Of a stretch of 37,846 nt of DNA, positions 17,242-25,475 are shown in pieces. The stretch's first letter is position 1, and each line of letters starts with the position of its first letter. The stretch is from the IMG/VR virus record IMGVR_UViG_3300030060_005727, positions 1-37,846 of that record. One strand, 5' to 3'. This stretch comes from a virus. The position numbers and the translations under genes are program-made. The notes under the pieces were generated by a model that was not told the origin of the DNA, searched no databases, and worked only from the letters and a program-made list of their open reading frames with translations.

Positions 17242-18473
17242 TAGTCTAATTTCCTAAATCCACTTCTAAGTATGGAGTTTGTTTCTTCTGTCAATCCAAT
17301 CATAGGATTAGTTCCTTCTCCTCCTGCTGCTGCTCCAGCTGTATTGTTTCTCACAAGTCTTGATAATTGTTCCACATTCACACCAACACTATCTGCTAAA
17401 GCTTTTCTCTGTATAACATTCATTTTATTAAACTCTACCTCACCACCTACTTGTTTCAATATCTCTCTCATCACGCCTTCTTGGTCACCTGTTATGGCTA
17501 ATTGACGAGCTTTATCAAGATTGATTTGTCTTCCTAGTAATAAAGAGGCCTGTAATTGATTCTCTATACTTGATTCAAAATTCAATAATGATTCTGAAAT
17601 ACTTTCAACAGCACCTAACTCTAATCCTAACTTTCTAGCTGCTATACCAGCATTCACTATGTTCATTCCCCCATCTTTAGCAAATTGAGCGAAAAACTGA
17701 GCGTTCTCAGCTATGTCTTGCATCACGAGAGCTGGAGCTACACCTGCTTGACCTGCTAAAGCAGCATTTGTTTGTATTTGATTCAACAATACATCTCTAC
17801 TTGCAGATGAAACTGATTCCATCACAGAAAGTGTTCTTGATAATTGAGATGCTGTTTGACCGGTTGAGGCTGCTGTCCTTGCAAAATTTAAACTAAGTTC
17901 TACTGATTCTTGTACACTAGCACCTAAATCTTGTCTTATAGCGGCTTGAGCTGCTGTAACATCCTCTATAGATAATCCGAAACCTTTAGCGACTTGAGCT
18001 AAAACTTTATTTTGAGCAGTTATAGCTACAGCTTGTGTATACGAGACACCTAATTCTTTTCTTGTATCAGCAACTGCTTTTTGTATTGATAAGAATGCCT
18101 TTACAGCTGCACCAACTGCAACGACAACACCACCCATACCACCTAATAACGTATCAACTGCACTTGCTGTTCTACCTGCATTGGCCGACATACTAGCGAA
18201 TCCTGGAGCTATTTCTGCAATTGCTTCGGCTTGCTCTCCTTGCAACCCTGCAATCTTTTGTAAATTTTTAAGCTCTTTATCTGATATTTTACCTTTTTTC
18301 TCAGCCTCTTGTCTAATATTAGCGATGATTTTAGCCTGGTCACCAAAAGCACCAGTTGCTGAGGCGAGTAAAGGGCCCATATTTTTTATGGTGTCCTGTA
18401 ACTCTTTTGCAGCATCTTTTGCATCTAAAAAATTCTGGGTACGGAATTTACCAGTATCAGCGTCTCTTGGCAT
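17241..18473 (-). CDS. Probable tail tape-measure protein
   Basis: The 410-residue product is alanine- and glutamine-rich and almost entirely helical, with one strongly hydrophobic glycine-rich segment (TLLGGMGGVVVAVGAAVKAF, about 108-127). Repeated QAxAI/AA motifs (QAVAITAQNK, DVTAAQAAIRQDL) and the end of the protein (KALADSVGVNVEQLSRLVRN) resemble phage tape-measure proteins, which set tail length and are ejected with DNA. It is short for a tape measure (T4 gp29 has 590), so part of the role may lie in the 804-residue neighbour. AAGGA precedes ATG 18473. The place between the gp26-like chaperone and baseplate genes is the expected one for a tape measure. Confidence 0.68.
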   Translation of the reverse strand: MPRDADTGKFRTQNFLDAKDAAKELQDTIKNMGPLLASATGAFGDQAKIIANIRQEAEKKGKISDKELKNLQKIAGLQGEQAEAIAEIAPGFASMSANAGRTASAVDTLLGGMGGVVVAVGAAVKAFLSIQKAVADTRKELGVSYTQAVAITAQNKVLAQVAKGFGLSIEDVTAAQAAIRQDLGASVQESVELSLNFARTAASTGQTASQLSRTLSVMESVSSASRDVLLNQIQTNAALAGQAGVAPALVMQDIAENAQFFAQFAKDGGMNIVNAGIAARKLGLELGAVESISESLLNFESSIENQLQASLLLGRQINLDKARQLAITGDQEGVMREILKQVGGEVEFNKMNVIQRKALADSVGVNVEQLSRLVRNNTAGAAAGGEGTNPMIGLTEETNSILRSGFRKLD

Positions 18474-18496
18474 TTTGTATCCTTAATAATAGTTTT

Positions 18497-18757
18497 TTAT
18501 AACCAATCAGGTAGTTCACCTCTATATATTGCTTTCATATCTTTCCTAGATAATTTAGTATCAGCACCTTTTGATTTCATATGCTTATCTAAATCTTGTC
18601 TTGCTTTTTCTAAATCTTTACGAATCTTAGCGAACTTTGCATCTTTCTTAGATAATTTATCTAAAGCACGAGAACCAGCTCCTTTACCAACACTTCTAAA
18701 TATTGCATTTAGAAAGTCACCTACTAAAGCTTCGTTTATTTTTTTATATTTAGACAT
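18497..18757 (-). CDS. Small basic protein between chaperone and tape-measure genes
   Basis: The 86-residue product (from ATG 18757, 5 bases after GGAGG; a TTG further upstream overlaps that site and is rejected) is helical and very basic: MSKYKKINEALVGDFLNAIF, then alternating Lys/Asp-rich helices (KKDAKFAKIRKDLEKARQDL), ending LPDWL. It has no catalytic motif and no clear membrane segment. I do not recognise a named family. A recurring AT-rich element lies 32 bases upstream, so it may head its own transcript with the baseplate genes. A small virion or assembly protein is the likeliest role from context. Confidence 0.7.
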   Translation of the reverse strand: MSKYKKINEALVGDFLNAIFRSVGKGAGSRALDKLSKKDAKFAKIRKDLEKARQDLDKHMKSKGADTKLSRKDMKAIYRGELPDWL

Positions 18758-18786
18758 TTGAGCCTCCAACTAAATTATGTGTTATA

Positions 18787-18804
18787 ACTCAATAATAAAT
18801 ATCA
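18787..18804 (-). promoter_or_regulatory. TGATATTTATTANTG element, copy 1
   Basis: The minus strand reads TGATATTTATTATTGAGT, 32 bases before ATG 18757. The core TGATATTTATTANTG recurs before the tail-tube gene and before the glycosyltransferase gene, always in short intergenic gaps. It is probably a late-promoter or processing element. On the opposite strand the core reads AATAAATA, close to the T4 late -10 TATAAATA, but that orientation points away from the genes. Confidence 0.45.
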
Positions 18805-18817
18805 GATATATAAAAAA

Positions 18818-19027
18818 TTACTTTTTAACTGGTATATTATGTTTATTGAGTTGTTTTTGTAAGTCTTCTGCTTCTTTTTTATAGAAGGTTTGAAGTCGTT
18901 TCAGATAAAACGTACGAAGATATATGGGTAGTTGGTAAGCTTCCTTAAAAGTGAAACCACCTCTGGAATGTAGTATTAGTTGAAATATTTCTTCGTGAAT
19001 ACGAAGTTTATATTCAGGCGGAAGGCC
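18818..19027 (-). CDS. Frameshift extension of the gp26-like tail chaperone
   Basis: A protein-like reading frame of 69 codons follows the T7 tract of the gp26-like gene and ends at TAA 18818-18820. It encodes GLPPEYKLRIHEE, then LHSRGGFTFKEAYQLPIYLR and a charged helix ending NIPVKK. It has no ATG, GTG or TTG between the preceding in-frame stop and the tract, so it is not an independent gene. Skipping one T (19028) joins it to the 246-residue protein and gives a product of about 311 residues. Tail-assembly chaperones of many phages are made in exactly this two-length way (lambda G/GT, Mu). An alternative is a homopolymer sequencing error, in which case there is just one long gene. Confidence 0.72.
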   Translation of the reverse strand, partial: GLPPEYKLRIHEEIFQLILHSRGGFTFKEAYQLPIYLRTFYLKRLQTFYKKEAEDLQKQLNKHNIPVKK

Positions 19028-19754
19028 AAAAAAATCGTACGGTTACAGGAACCGTAATCACCTGTTCCTTTCCAGTTGAATCTGTTATTGTGGCACTCAT
19101 ATCAATATCAGGTGTGATTGATGATAAGTATTTTCTAAATTCTAACGAATCAACTGATAAAAATTCATTCTCTACAAAATTATTTATATAAGATGGCTCT
19201 GATTTACCATCAACTGAAAGTATCATGTGTTTTAATCTTGTAGTGAGTTCAGAACTTTGTTCTTTTGAGATTTTTGTTCTTGCTTTTGTTTCTTCATCAA
19301 TTTGTTTCTCATCATTACCCGTCAATAATTTAAAAGTTATCTCTCTTTCAGAGTTAGGTAACGTGTATTCGAATTGATTCTTACCTTTAGGGAATTTAGA
19401 AAAATCTAAATCAACAGGTTCAAGTTTTGTTAAGTCTACTGAGTGTTCTGTATCATCATACGTAAACTCATAGTCTTTACCATAACCAAGAATACGAGCT
19501 GCTACCATTATAGCGTTCTTATCACCAATCAACATATCATCAACTTTGACTGATTTATCTATAATCAAAGATTGTAATAGTTTTTCGATAACCGTACCTT
19601 GTTGTATTAGATTTTGAGAAGTAAGAATATCTTCTTCTTTAGCTGTCATGTATTTTATCTCTACTTTACCAGAGGATAAAGGATGACCTTGCACATAGAA
19701 ATGTCCCTGAGACGGTAAATCAACGATTTCCGTAGGGAATTTGAAATCTGTCAT
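19014..19754 (-). CDS. gp26-like baseplate-hub/tail assembly chaperone
   Basis: This 246-residue product resembles the T4 gp26 baseplate family: FPTEIVDLPSQGHFY, HPLSSGKVEIKYMTAKEEDI, LIQQGTVIEKLLQSLI and DKNAIMVAARILGYGKDYEF. In T4 this family helps assemble the baseplate hub and is not abundant in the virion. The last in-frame residues RFFWPSA run across TTTTTTT and stop at TGA 19014. A +1 shift on that tract reads on for 69 codons. AAGGA precedes ATG 19754; TATAAT-like sequences and a 12-base palindrome (TTATAATTATAA, 19787-19798) lie 33-44 bases upstream and may be promoter parts. It sits between tail tube and tape-measure genes, the canonical site of frameshifted tail chaperones. Confidence 0.82.
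   Translation of the reverse strand: MTDFKFPTEIVDLPSQGHFYVQGHPLSSGKVEIKYMTAKEEDILTSQNLIQQGTVIEKLLQSLIIDKSVKVDDMLIGDKNAIMVAARILGYGKDYEFTYDDTEHSVDLTKLEPVDLDFSKFPKGKNQFEYTLPNSEREITFKLLTGNDEKQIDEETKARTKISKEQSSELTTRLKHMILSVDGKSEPSYINNFVENEFLSVDSLEFRKYLSSITPDIDMSATITDSTGKEQVITVPVTVRFFWPSA
19028..19034 (-). promoter_or_regulatory. T7 slippery tract, probable programmed frameshift site
   Basis: On the coding strand the codons CGA TTT TTT TGG cover 19037-19026. Seven consecutive T's let a P-site TTT re-pair perfectly after moving +1 (or -2), which enters the 69-codon downstream frame. The zero-frame TGA follows three codons after TGG. A -1 shift would stop after about 15 codons, so it does not fit. 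Confidence 0.65.
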
Positions 19755-19820
19755 TATATTTCCTTATGAATTATTTTAATAACCAATTATAATTATAACC
19801 GTTTGGTTCCAAATAACATT

Positions 19821-19973
19821 TTATTTTGATGGTGTGATTTTGTCCTTAATTGGTTTCAAAACCATATCAAAAATAATGTCATCGTATTTTGTTGGGGTAA
19901 GTTTAACAATTTTCTCTACAGCGTAAAGTACTGCTAAAACGTATTCCCAATTTGCGACTAACCATTCACTCAT
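19821..19973 (-). CDS. Small membrane-anchored protein
   Basis: This 50-residue gene is too short for most gene finders. ATG 19973 is preceded by AGGAG 6-7 bases upstream, and the stop is TAA 19821-19823. The N-terminus MSEWLVANWEYVLAVLYAVEKIV holds one hydrophobic helix of about 18 residues, followed by LTPTKYDD and a lysine-rich C-terminus (KPIKDKITPSK). The layout, one transmembrane helix and a short charged tail, resembles small holin-like or membrane proteins of phages; no function is shown. It lies between the tail-tube gene and the gp26-like gene and is probably co-transcribed with the tube. Confidence 0.68.
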   Translation of the reverse strand: MSEWLVANWEYVLAVLYAVEKIVKLTPTKYDDIIFDMVLKPIKDKITPSK

Positions 19974-19985
19974 TTTAAACTCCTA

Positions 19986-20471
19986 TTAGAATTGTAAGAT
20001 TGCGTAATCGTATTTAAGTGTTAATGTAATTTCAGCTGGGTCACTTGTAGCGTAATCCAATTCACCGAAATTAGCATTTTCAATGTACGTACCCTTTAAT
20101 GTCCATTCTTCAACTTTATCACCTACTGGACCTAATAAATTAAAGGTCACGTCTTTTTTGTAAAAATCTGAGTAACCATCACGACCTGTTACGGATTCAT
20201 GTGATGTTCGTATCCATTCCATGACTGCTTGAGCTGCTGAAGGTACAACCGGGTCGTACAACATAATATCGATAGGTTGCCATGCCCCTTTACCTTTAAT
20301 ATATCTTTTGACATTGATGTGGTCTAATACAATCTCTTCAAATTGTATCTGTGGTCTATTTGCAGCTTTTATTAAATAAGCAGGTACACCTTCAATATAC
20401 ATAATGAACCGATTTTTTGTCTTCGGTTCAAATGGTGTAAACATAATTTCTGAAGGGTCTAATGTAGCCAT
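19986..20471 (-). CDS. 19: Tail tube protein (gp19 family)
   Basis: The 161-residue product matches T4 gp19 in length (163) and pattern: KTKNRFIMYIEGVPAYLIKA, RPQIQFEEIVLDHINVKRYI, GKGAWQPIDIMLYDPVVPS, AAQAVMEWIRTSHESVTGR, and an end in ITLTLKYDYAILQF. Hexameric rings of this protein stack to form the rigid inner tube that pierces the envelope. ATG 20471 follows AGGAG at 8-9 bases. The terminator and the recurring AT-rich element upstream separate it from the sheath gene, so the two very abundant proteins may be expressed from partly separate transcripts. Confidence 0.92.
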   Translation of the reverse strand: MATLDPSEIMFTPFEPKTKNRFIMYIEGVPAYLIKAANRPQIQFEEIVLDHINVKRYIKGKGAWQPIDIMLYDPVVPSAAQAVMEWIRTSHESVTGRDGYSDFYKKDVTFNLLGPVGDKVEEWTLKGTYIENANFGELDYATSDPAEITLTLKYDYAILQF

Positions 20472-20503
20472 TCTTTAATCTCCTAAAAAAGTCCTTTATT
20501 TTC

Positions 20504-20521
20504 ACTCATTAATAAATATCA
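20504..20521 (-). promoter_or_regulatory. TGATATTTATTANTG element, copy 2
   Basis: The minus strand reads TGATATTTATTAATGAGT, 35 bases before the tail-tube ATG and just past the terminator, an ideal place for a promoter of the tube gene. It differs from copy 1 at one base in 18. Confidence 0.5.
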
Positions 20522-20549
20522 AAAGGTAAAATTTTATGTAAAAAACAAA

Positions 20550-20577
20550 AAGCCCCGACAAAAATCGAGGCTTTTTT
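20550..20577 (-). terminator. Rho-independent terminator between sheath and tube genes
   Basis: On the minus strand AAGCCTCGA pairs with TCGGGGCTT (one U-G pair) around a TTTTTG loop, followed by TTTTTG and more T's. The + strand copy also ends in six T's but carries a C-A mismatch, so it is mainly directed at the sheath transcript. It lies 31-58 bases after the sheath stop (20608). Confidence 0.88.
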
Positions 20578-20607
20578 ATAGATTACATTTGTTTTAATAA
20601 GTTAGAC

Positions 20608-23091
20608 TTACTCAGGAAATGTAGCTCCTGTTGGTTGAACAACAAAGTCTAGTACTATAAACTCTGCAGTTCTAGTAGGTTGTATAAATATTTGACCTAC
20701 TAACTGATTTCTATCAACAACATCTGCTGTATTATTAGTATCATCCATTACTACTCTGAAAGCACTTAAACCACTATTCTGTTGTACTTGTTCGAGATAA
20801 GGATTCACTATGTTTAAGAATCTATTACGTGTTGCTGCAGTATTCTGTTCGAATACTAAGAATTGTGAAGCACTTGCGATAAACTTTCTAAGTGCAATCA
20901 ACAATCTACGTACGTTGATTCTATCTAAAGCAGAAGGTTTAGATTGTAGTGTTTTCTGTCCAAACACGACAACACCTTGACTTGGGAAAGATGCTATAGG
21001 ATTGATTCTACCCTCATATAGTCTATCTCTCTCAGCATGTGTAAGACGTGTCTTGGCTTCAGTCACACCTAATCCGGCTAAGCCTCCTCTGTTGAGTCCT
21101 GCTGGAGCAAACCATTCATGTGATACACTATCATTGAATGCTAAGACTCCTGGTAATACCACTGAAGGTGGTACAAATACAGGAACTTGTGTTTTACTAT
21201 CAACAAGTTTTACCCAAGGATAATAAGTTGCTACATAGTTAGTATCTAAAGTACCAACTGCATCAATGACGGTATTAATACTATCATCAATATCACCTGT
21301 ATCCATTATGAATAAAGCATCTGCTCTAGCTTCTACTTTTGATATAGCATGATTAGTAACTTGTGAGTGTAATCTATGTAGAACACCTGGTGTTACAAGT
21401 AAGTTAATATCAAATTCATCAGGATTACTTACAGCATTGATTGCTCGTTTGTAAGCTAACGTACCACTAGCTTCAGCTGATGATAAGTCAAATCCTTGTG
21501 TATTTGTATTTACTATATCAGTACCTAAGAAAGAAGGTGTAGCTGGATTCATACCATCAAATCCAAACTGAAACGGAACAGCAAACTTCTTTTGTTCTAT
21601 AGCTGAACCTGACAACGTTATTATTTCTGAAGTAGCTGAGTAAGATTCACCTGCACCGACTAATCTTGAAGCATCATTATTTCCTACTGCATGAGTGTTC
21701 AAGTTAAATGCAACGTTATCGTTACCTGCTGAATCAGCTCCGTTAGGAACAGGAGCTAACATCATTCTGTTTCCTTCTTTACTGAAGTCAAATCCGAAGA
21801 ATACATTTTCATCGTATGCATTATTTTCGTTGAGCTGTGTAGTAACAAATGAAGCTGTAGGGATTGTTGAACCACTTGCAGTTCCAGTAGCTGCTGTACT
21901 CTTGACAACGTTTTTAATTGATTCGAACCCGAAAGGTAACATCGTTTCAGGTAACTTAAATGTAGTGTCTTCTACCATATCAACATAATCACCAACTCTT
22001 ATGTATAAACTCTTATTATCGTAGTTTCCGAAATAAGTTAGTTTACCATTTGAATCAATAGTGATGTGCCTGTCACCAATTCTCTTAGCAAAGAAATCAG
22101 GATTCAATGGGTCAAATGACAATCCGTCAAATTGTTCGAGAATCTCATTATCGTTAGCTGCTCCTGGATTATTTCTTACGACTTGAATCGAAAATGTTCC
22201 GAAGTTTTGGTCTGATACGGTTGATGATTTTACATTCAGTATGTGTATTTTATACTGAGTGTTAGCGGCAGTTCCATGTGAACGTGTGTATATTCTAAAC
22301 AAGTTATTCACTTCAGCTGCACTATTCAACACGTGAGATTTACCATCAATCGGTTGTGATTGAATGTAAGGTGTTCTAGCTGTAGAGTAATCTTTGTTAC
22401 CACTATATGTCGAAGCATTTCCTTTAGCATCAAATGAAGTTGAACCTCCGGCAAAGTCTAAACCAGTAGCATCATGTCTAATACTTACACCTGCTCCATC
22501 AGCACCAAAATATTCATGTGATTGGTCTGAAAAATGTTTGTACACATAAACTTTTGATGTTCTACCTCCTGATTTTGTAGAAGTAGGTTCAGAAGGGATA
22601 ACATCAGTAACGTACTTATTACTACCTGTATCGAATGAAGCACTATATTTTTCATTTGTTCCATCACTACCACTTACATGCACAACAAAGGCATCCCAAG
22701 TTCCGAGTATTGTTGATTTAGACATATCGATACCGTCCCCTCCTCCATGAGAGTGAGCTAATATAGCTAGGGACTTCGATTGTAAACTACTTGTAGCCAT
22801 TAACTCAAGTGTTTGTGCTTGATATCCTCCGATACCTAAGACTCTAACGACGGTTACAACACCTGCACTTTGTAGGTATTGTTCGACGGTGTATGGTGTA
22901 TAAAATTTACTTTCTATTCCTCCAAATAACTCTTCAAATTCTTGAAATGATGTTATTTGTGTTGGTGTAAAAGCTGGACCTAGTTTTGTTGGTCCTATTA
23001 TAGCTGCTCCTATTTCACCTATTGATTGAGGAAGAAATGATAAATCTCTTTCACGAGTGAATACACCTGGCGAGACAATTCTTTCTGCCAT
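20608..23091 (-). CDS. 18: Contractile tail sheath protein (gp18 family)
   Basis: This 827-residue sheath protein starts MAERIVSPGVFTRERDLSFL and SIGEIGAAIIGPTKLGPAFT, the classic N-terminus, with FEELFGG at 50-56. The conserved C-terminal domain includes INPIASFPSQGVVVFGQKTL, SALDRINVRRLLIALRKFIA, FEQNTAATRNRFLNIVNPYL and the final IQPTRTAEFIVLDFVVQPTG. These are the handshake strands that link neighbouring sheath subunits. It is about 170 residues longer than T4 gp18 (659); the extra length appears to lie in the middle (about 100-500), which is Ser/Thr/Asn-rich and would form surface domains. AGGAG precedes ATG 23091. A terminator follows it. Codon use looks clean and highly expressed. Confidence 0.94.
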   Translation of the reverse strand: MAERIVSPGVFTRERDLSFLPQSIGEIGAAIIGPTKLGPAFTPTQITSFQEFEELFGGIESKFYTPYTVEQYLQSAGVVTVVRVLGIGGYQAQTLELMATSSLQSKSLAILAHSHGGGDGIDMSKSTILGTWDAFVVHVSGSDGTNEKYSASFDTGSNKYVTDVIPSEPTSTKSGGRTSKVYVYKHFSDQSHEYFGADGAGVSIRHDATGLDFAGGSTSFDAKGNASTYSGNKDYSTARTPYIQSQPIDGKSHVLNSAAEVNNLFRIYTRSHGTAANTQYKIHILNVKSSTVSDQNFGTFSIQVVRNNPGAANDNEILEQFDGLSFDPLNPDFFAKRIGDRHITIDSNGKLTYFGNYDNKSLYIRVGDYVDMVEDTTFKLPETMLPFGFESIKNVVKSTAATGTASGSTIPTASFVTTQLNENNAYDENVFFGFDFSKEGNRMMLAPVPNGADSAGNDNVAFNLNTHAVGNNDASRLVGAGESYSATSEIITLSGSAIEQKKFAVPFQFGFDGMNPATPSFLGTDIVNTNTQGFDLSSAEASGTLAYKRAINAVSNPDEFDINLLVTPGVLHRLHSQVTNHAISKVEARADALFIMDTGDIDDSINTVIDAVGTLDTNYVATYYPWVKLVDSKTQVPVFVPPSVVLPGVLAFNDSVSHEWFAPAGLNRGGLAGLGVTEAKTRLTHAERDRLYEGRINPIASFPSQGVVVFGQKTLQSKPSALDRINVRRLLIALRKFIASASQFLVFEQNTAATRNRFLNIVNPYLEQVQQNSGLSAFRVVMDDTNNTADVVDRNQLVGQIFIQPTRTAEFIVLDFVVQPTGATFPE

Positions 23092-23114
23092 TGTAATTCT
23101 CCTAATTAATATTG

Positions 23115-23128
23115 TTCAAAGCTTTGAA
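23115..23128. promoter_or_regulatory. 14-bp perfect palindrome upstream of the sheath gene
   Basis: TTCAAAGCTTTGAA is a perfect palindrome 23 bases before the sheath ATG, in a 105-base gap. A regulator binding site is possible; as RNA it has no loop and would be a poor hairpin. Confidence 0.35.
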
Positions 23129-23146
23129 TATATATATAGATATTCC

Positions 23147-23159
23147 CATATAAATATAA
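23147..23159 (-). promoter_or_regulatory. Variant TATATTTATATGG element upstream of the sheath gene
   Basis: The minus strand reads TTATATTTATATGG, 55 bases before the sheath ATG. It resembles the TGATATTTATTANTG element of other late genes but with one base deleted and one changed; it could be a fourth member. Confidence 0.3.
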
Positions 23160-23196
23160 CGTAAGTTCTCCAAATACAATAATTTACAAACTTTTT

Positions 23197-23472
23197 TTAA
23201 GAATTAGGTGTAAATACACCTGTTTCAGGGTCAAGTTGTCCATTACCATACTTTTCACTCAAAGATGCTACTAATTTAGCTTCTTCTTGTTGTACTTCAG
23301 AATACTCGTTTTTAACTTGTTGTTCATTTTCAAACAACTTATCGAGTTGTTGATTTAACAATAGTCTTTGTACAGATATCTGACCAAACTTTATTTGTGA
23401 ATCTTGATACTTGTTCTGTAAATCTGTTAAAGATTTCAGTTCTTCATCCGTAAATTTGATTTCTTTACTCAT
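23197..23472 (-). CDS. Small coiled-coil protein upstream of the sheath gene
   Basis: The 91-residue product is a long charged helix with heptad spacing (LKSLTDLQNKYQDSQIKFGQ, RLLLNQQLDKLFENEQQ) and a short C-terminal end YGNGQLDPETGVFTPNS. I recall similar short coiled-coil proteins in marine phage genomes near tail or head genes, with no known function. GGAG lies before ATG 23472, and the SDR gene ends 18 bases upstream. It marks the border between the enzyme island and the tail genes, and is itself more likely part of the latter. Confidence 0.7.
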   Translation of the reverse strand: MSKEIKFTDEELKSLTDLQNKYQDSQIKFGQISVQRLLLNQQLDKLFENEQQVKNEYSEVQQEEAKLVASLSEKYGNGQLDPETGVFTPNS

Positions 23473-23490
23473 TTTATCTCCTTGTGTTAA

Positions 23491-24276
23491 TTACCATATA
23501 CTCCAACCCCCATCTACTACTATGTTTTGTCCTGTTACGTATGATGAAGCTTCAGACGACAGAAATACAGCAGCTCCTGCTACTTCATCTGGTTGTCCTA
23601 CTCTTTTCATTGGAGTTCTTTTACTTAAATCTATTATGTAACCAGGTCTTTCAGGTACACCTGGTGTCTTTTTCGGGAAGTTACCAGGACTAATTGTGTT
23701 GACTCTGATTCCCTTCGACCCGTACTCTGTAGCTAATCTTTTCGTCATTTGTAGGATTCCCCCTTTAGCTACTGAATAAAATATACTACTACTTTTTACT
23801 TCTTGATATAAACTCTGGTCATGTCCTAACAGACCATATATAGAAGAAATATTTATTATTGAACCACTTCCTTGTTTTAACATTTGTGGAATGATAGCTT
23901 GTGTACAGAAAAAACTATGAGATAGAATATTATTGATACCCGAATCCCATTCTTCTTTTGTAATATCTTCTATCGATTTTCTTTCTTCACTAAAAGCATT
24001 ATTAATCAATATATCGATAGTATGTTCGTTTTCTAAAATATCATAGATTCTGTTTTTGACTTGTGTAGGATTTGTGACATCACAACGAATAAATGTCAGG
24101 TTACCATCAAAATCTATTTTTTTAGGTCCTCTTCTACCCATGACAAATACTTTAGCTCCAAACGAAGCTAGAGCTTTCGACATCGATAGACCTAAGTGAC
24201 CATAACCTCCCGTGATTATGGCTACTTTATCTTTTAAATCGAATATGTTTTTATATTGTTGTTGTTTTACCATCAT
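23491..24276 (-). CDS. Short-chain dehydrogenase/reductase
   Basis: This 261-residue classical SDR binds NAD(P)H through TGGYGHLG (22-29), has the NNA structural motif (92-94) and the catalytic S145 (INISSIYG) with Y167-x3-K171. [13 protein letters not shown] follows as usual, and the C-terminus [20 protein letters not shown] is standard. The substrate cannot be read; in sugar islands such enzymes often reduce keto-sugars or their precursors. Two adjacent ATGs (24276, 24273) are possible starts; both overlap the end of the thiamine-enzyme gene by over 20 bases, so the two are coupled. It is the last gene of the enzyme island. Confidence 0.87.
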   Translation of the reverse strand: MMVKQQQYKNIFDLKDKVAIITGGYGHLGLSMSKALASFGAKVFVMGRRGPKKIDFDGNLTFIRCDVTNPTQVKNRIYDILENEHTIDILINNAFSEERKSIEDITKEEWDSGINNILSHSFFCTQAIIPQMLKQGSGSIINISSIYGLLGHDQSLYQEVKSSSIFYSVAKGGILQMTKRLATEYGSKGIRVNTISPGNFPKKTPGVPERPGYIIDLSKRTPMKRVGQPDEVAGAAVFLSSEASSYVTGQNIVVDGGWSIW

Positions 24277-25474
24277 AACAACTTTTTCTTTCTACTATCA
24301 TTACTGGTCCCTTTGCCATCTGAGCCTTTTTATAATCTCGTATAACTTCATCAGGTGTCTTAGGTTCAAATATAGGAAAATCAACCATCTCTCTGAATAC
24401 ATTTGTGAAGTCTTGTGAATGTGTGGGACCAGAATAGAAAGGTCCTCCGTCAGCTACAACCGTTCTTAAAATGACAGGAGCTGTAAATTCACCATGTGAT
24501 AATCTTTCTACGTGATTGATGTGATTTCCTATAGCATCAGCTCCAACTAACATAAAATCATGTCTTTCATAATACACAACAGGTTTGATACCTTCAAATG
24601 ACATACCTAAAGCAAGACTACCCATGAGATTTTCAACAACAGGAGTTTCAAGTTTTTTACGTTCAGGTACACCTTCTAGTGTTCCCATAGCATTTCCGAA
24701 ATCACCTCCTACATTATAACCAATAAACATTGTGTTGTCTTTTCCTAATTCTGTCATGGCTTGAGTTACAGCTTCTTTATACGATAAATTTTGTGTTTTG
24801 ATTTCATTAAACTCAGGAAAAGTTTCTTGAGGAAATCTAGGAAAATATTCGTCGTCTGTTCTCATTATTTTTTTCGTTTCTGATAAATCACAGAAATCTT
24901 TTGTACGAGCATGAGGAAAAGGTAACTTGTAGTGATATCTCATAACACAAGACTCAGGCCATTTTTGTATCTTACTTGTTCCCCATCTTGTTTTTTTATT
25001 AGCTATGATTGATTTATCGTTATCTTCTATAACAAACTTACAAGGTAAATCCCAACCCTGAACATATCTGACAGCTTCAGCAAAGTTTCCCGTATCTTCA
25101 GCTCCATCACCTACAAAACACCAAACTTTTTGTTTTGATTTTTTTCGTTTCAAAGCCCAAGCTATTCCTGCGGCTATACCCGGAACACCTCCTACGATAG
25201 CTGAAGCAAAAAAGTTTCGTTCTCTGTCATACATAAACATACTTCGACCATCTAATATCTTTTGTTCTATCTCGTCAGCAGGTAAACCATGTAGAAGAGC
25301 ATGATAATGATTTCTATGTGTAACTAAAACATAATCATCTTTTTCTATATGTGTGAATATATTCAATAGATGATTTTCATTCCCACCACTCAAATGAAAC
25401 AAAAATGGAAGTTTATTGTTATTGTAATGATTTATTATTTTGTTTTCGAAATTTATCAAATCTTGTTTATTCAT
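24251..25474 (-). CDS. Fused alpha/beta thiamine-diphosphate dehydrogenase E1-like enzyme
   Basis: This 407-residue protein joins two halves that are usually separate. Residues 40-200 match E1-alpha: [36 protein letters not shown], and the thiamine-diphosphate motif GDGAEDTGN...N152. Residues 228-395 match the pyrimidine-binding E1-beta domain: [39 protein letters not shown] (E282 the likely activating Glu) and [17 protein letters not shown]. The C-terminal domain of E1-beta/transketolase is absent, making it unusually compact. The likely chemistry is decarboxylation or ketol transfer on a 2-oxo acid or ketose, perhaps to build a branched or extended sugar; the substrate is unknown. GGAG precedes ATG 25474, 1 base after the oxygenase stop. 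Confidence 0.83.
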   Translation of the reverse strand: MNKQDLINFENKIINHYNNNKLPFLFHLSGGNENHLLNIFTHIEKDDYVLVTHRNHYHALLHGLPADEIEQKILDGRSMFMYDRERNFFASAIVGGVPGIAAGIAWALKRKKSKQKVWCFVGDGAEDTGNFAEAVRYVQGWDLPCKFVIEDNDKSIIANKKTRWGTSKIQKWPESCVMRYHYKLPFPHARTKDFCDLSETKKIMRTDDEYFPRFPQETFPEFNEIKTQNLSYKEAVTQAMTELGKDNTMFIGYNVGGDFGNAMGTLEGVPERKKLETPVVENLMGSLALGMSFEGIKPVVYYERHDFMLVGADAIGNHINHVERLSHGEFTAPVILRTVVADGGPFYSGPTHSQDFTNVFREMVDFPIFEPKTPDEVIRDYKKAQMAKGPVMIVERKSCYDGKTTTI

Positions 25475-25475
25475 T

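Noticed and set aside
22485-22673. Minus-strand open frame of 62 codons inside the sheath gene
   Set aside because: Out-of-frame shadow of the sheath coding frame without ribosome site.
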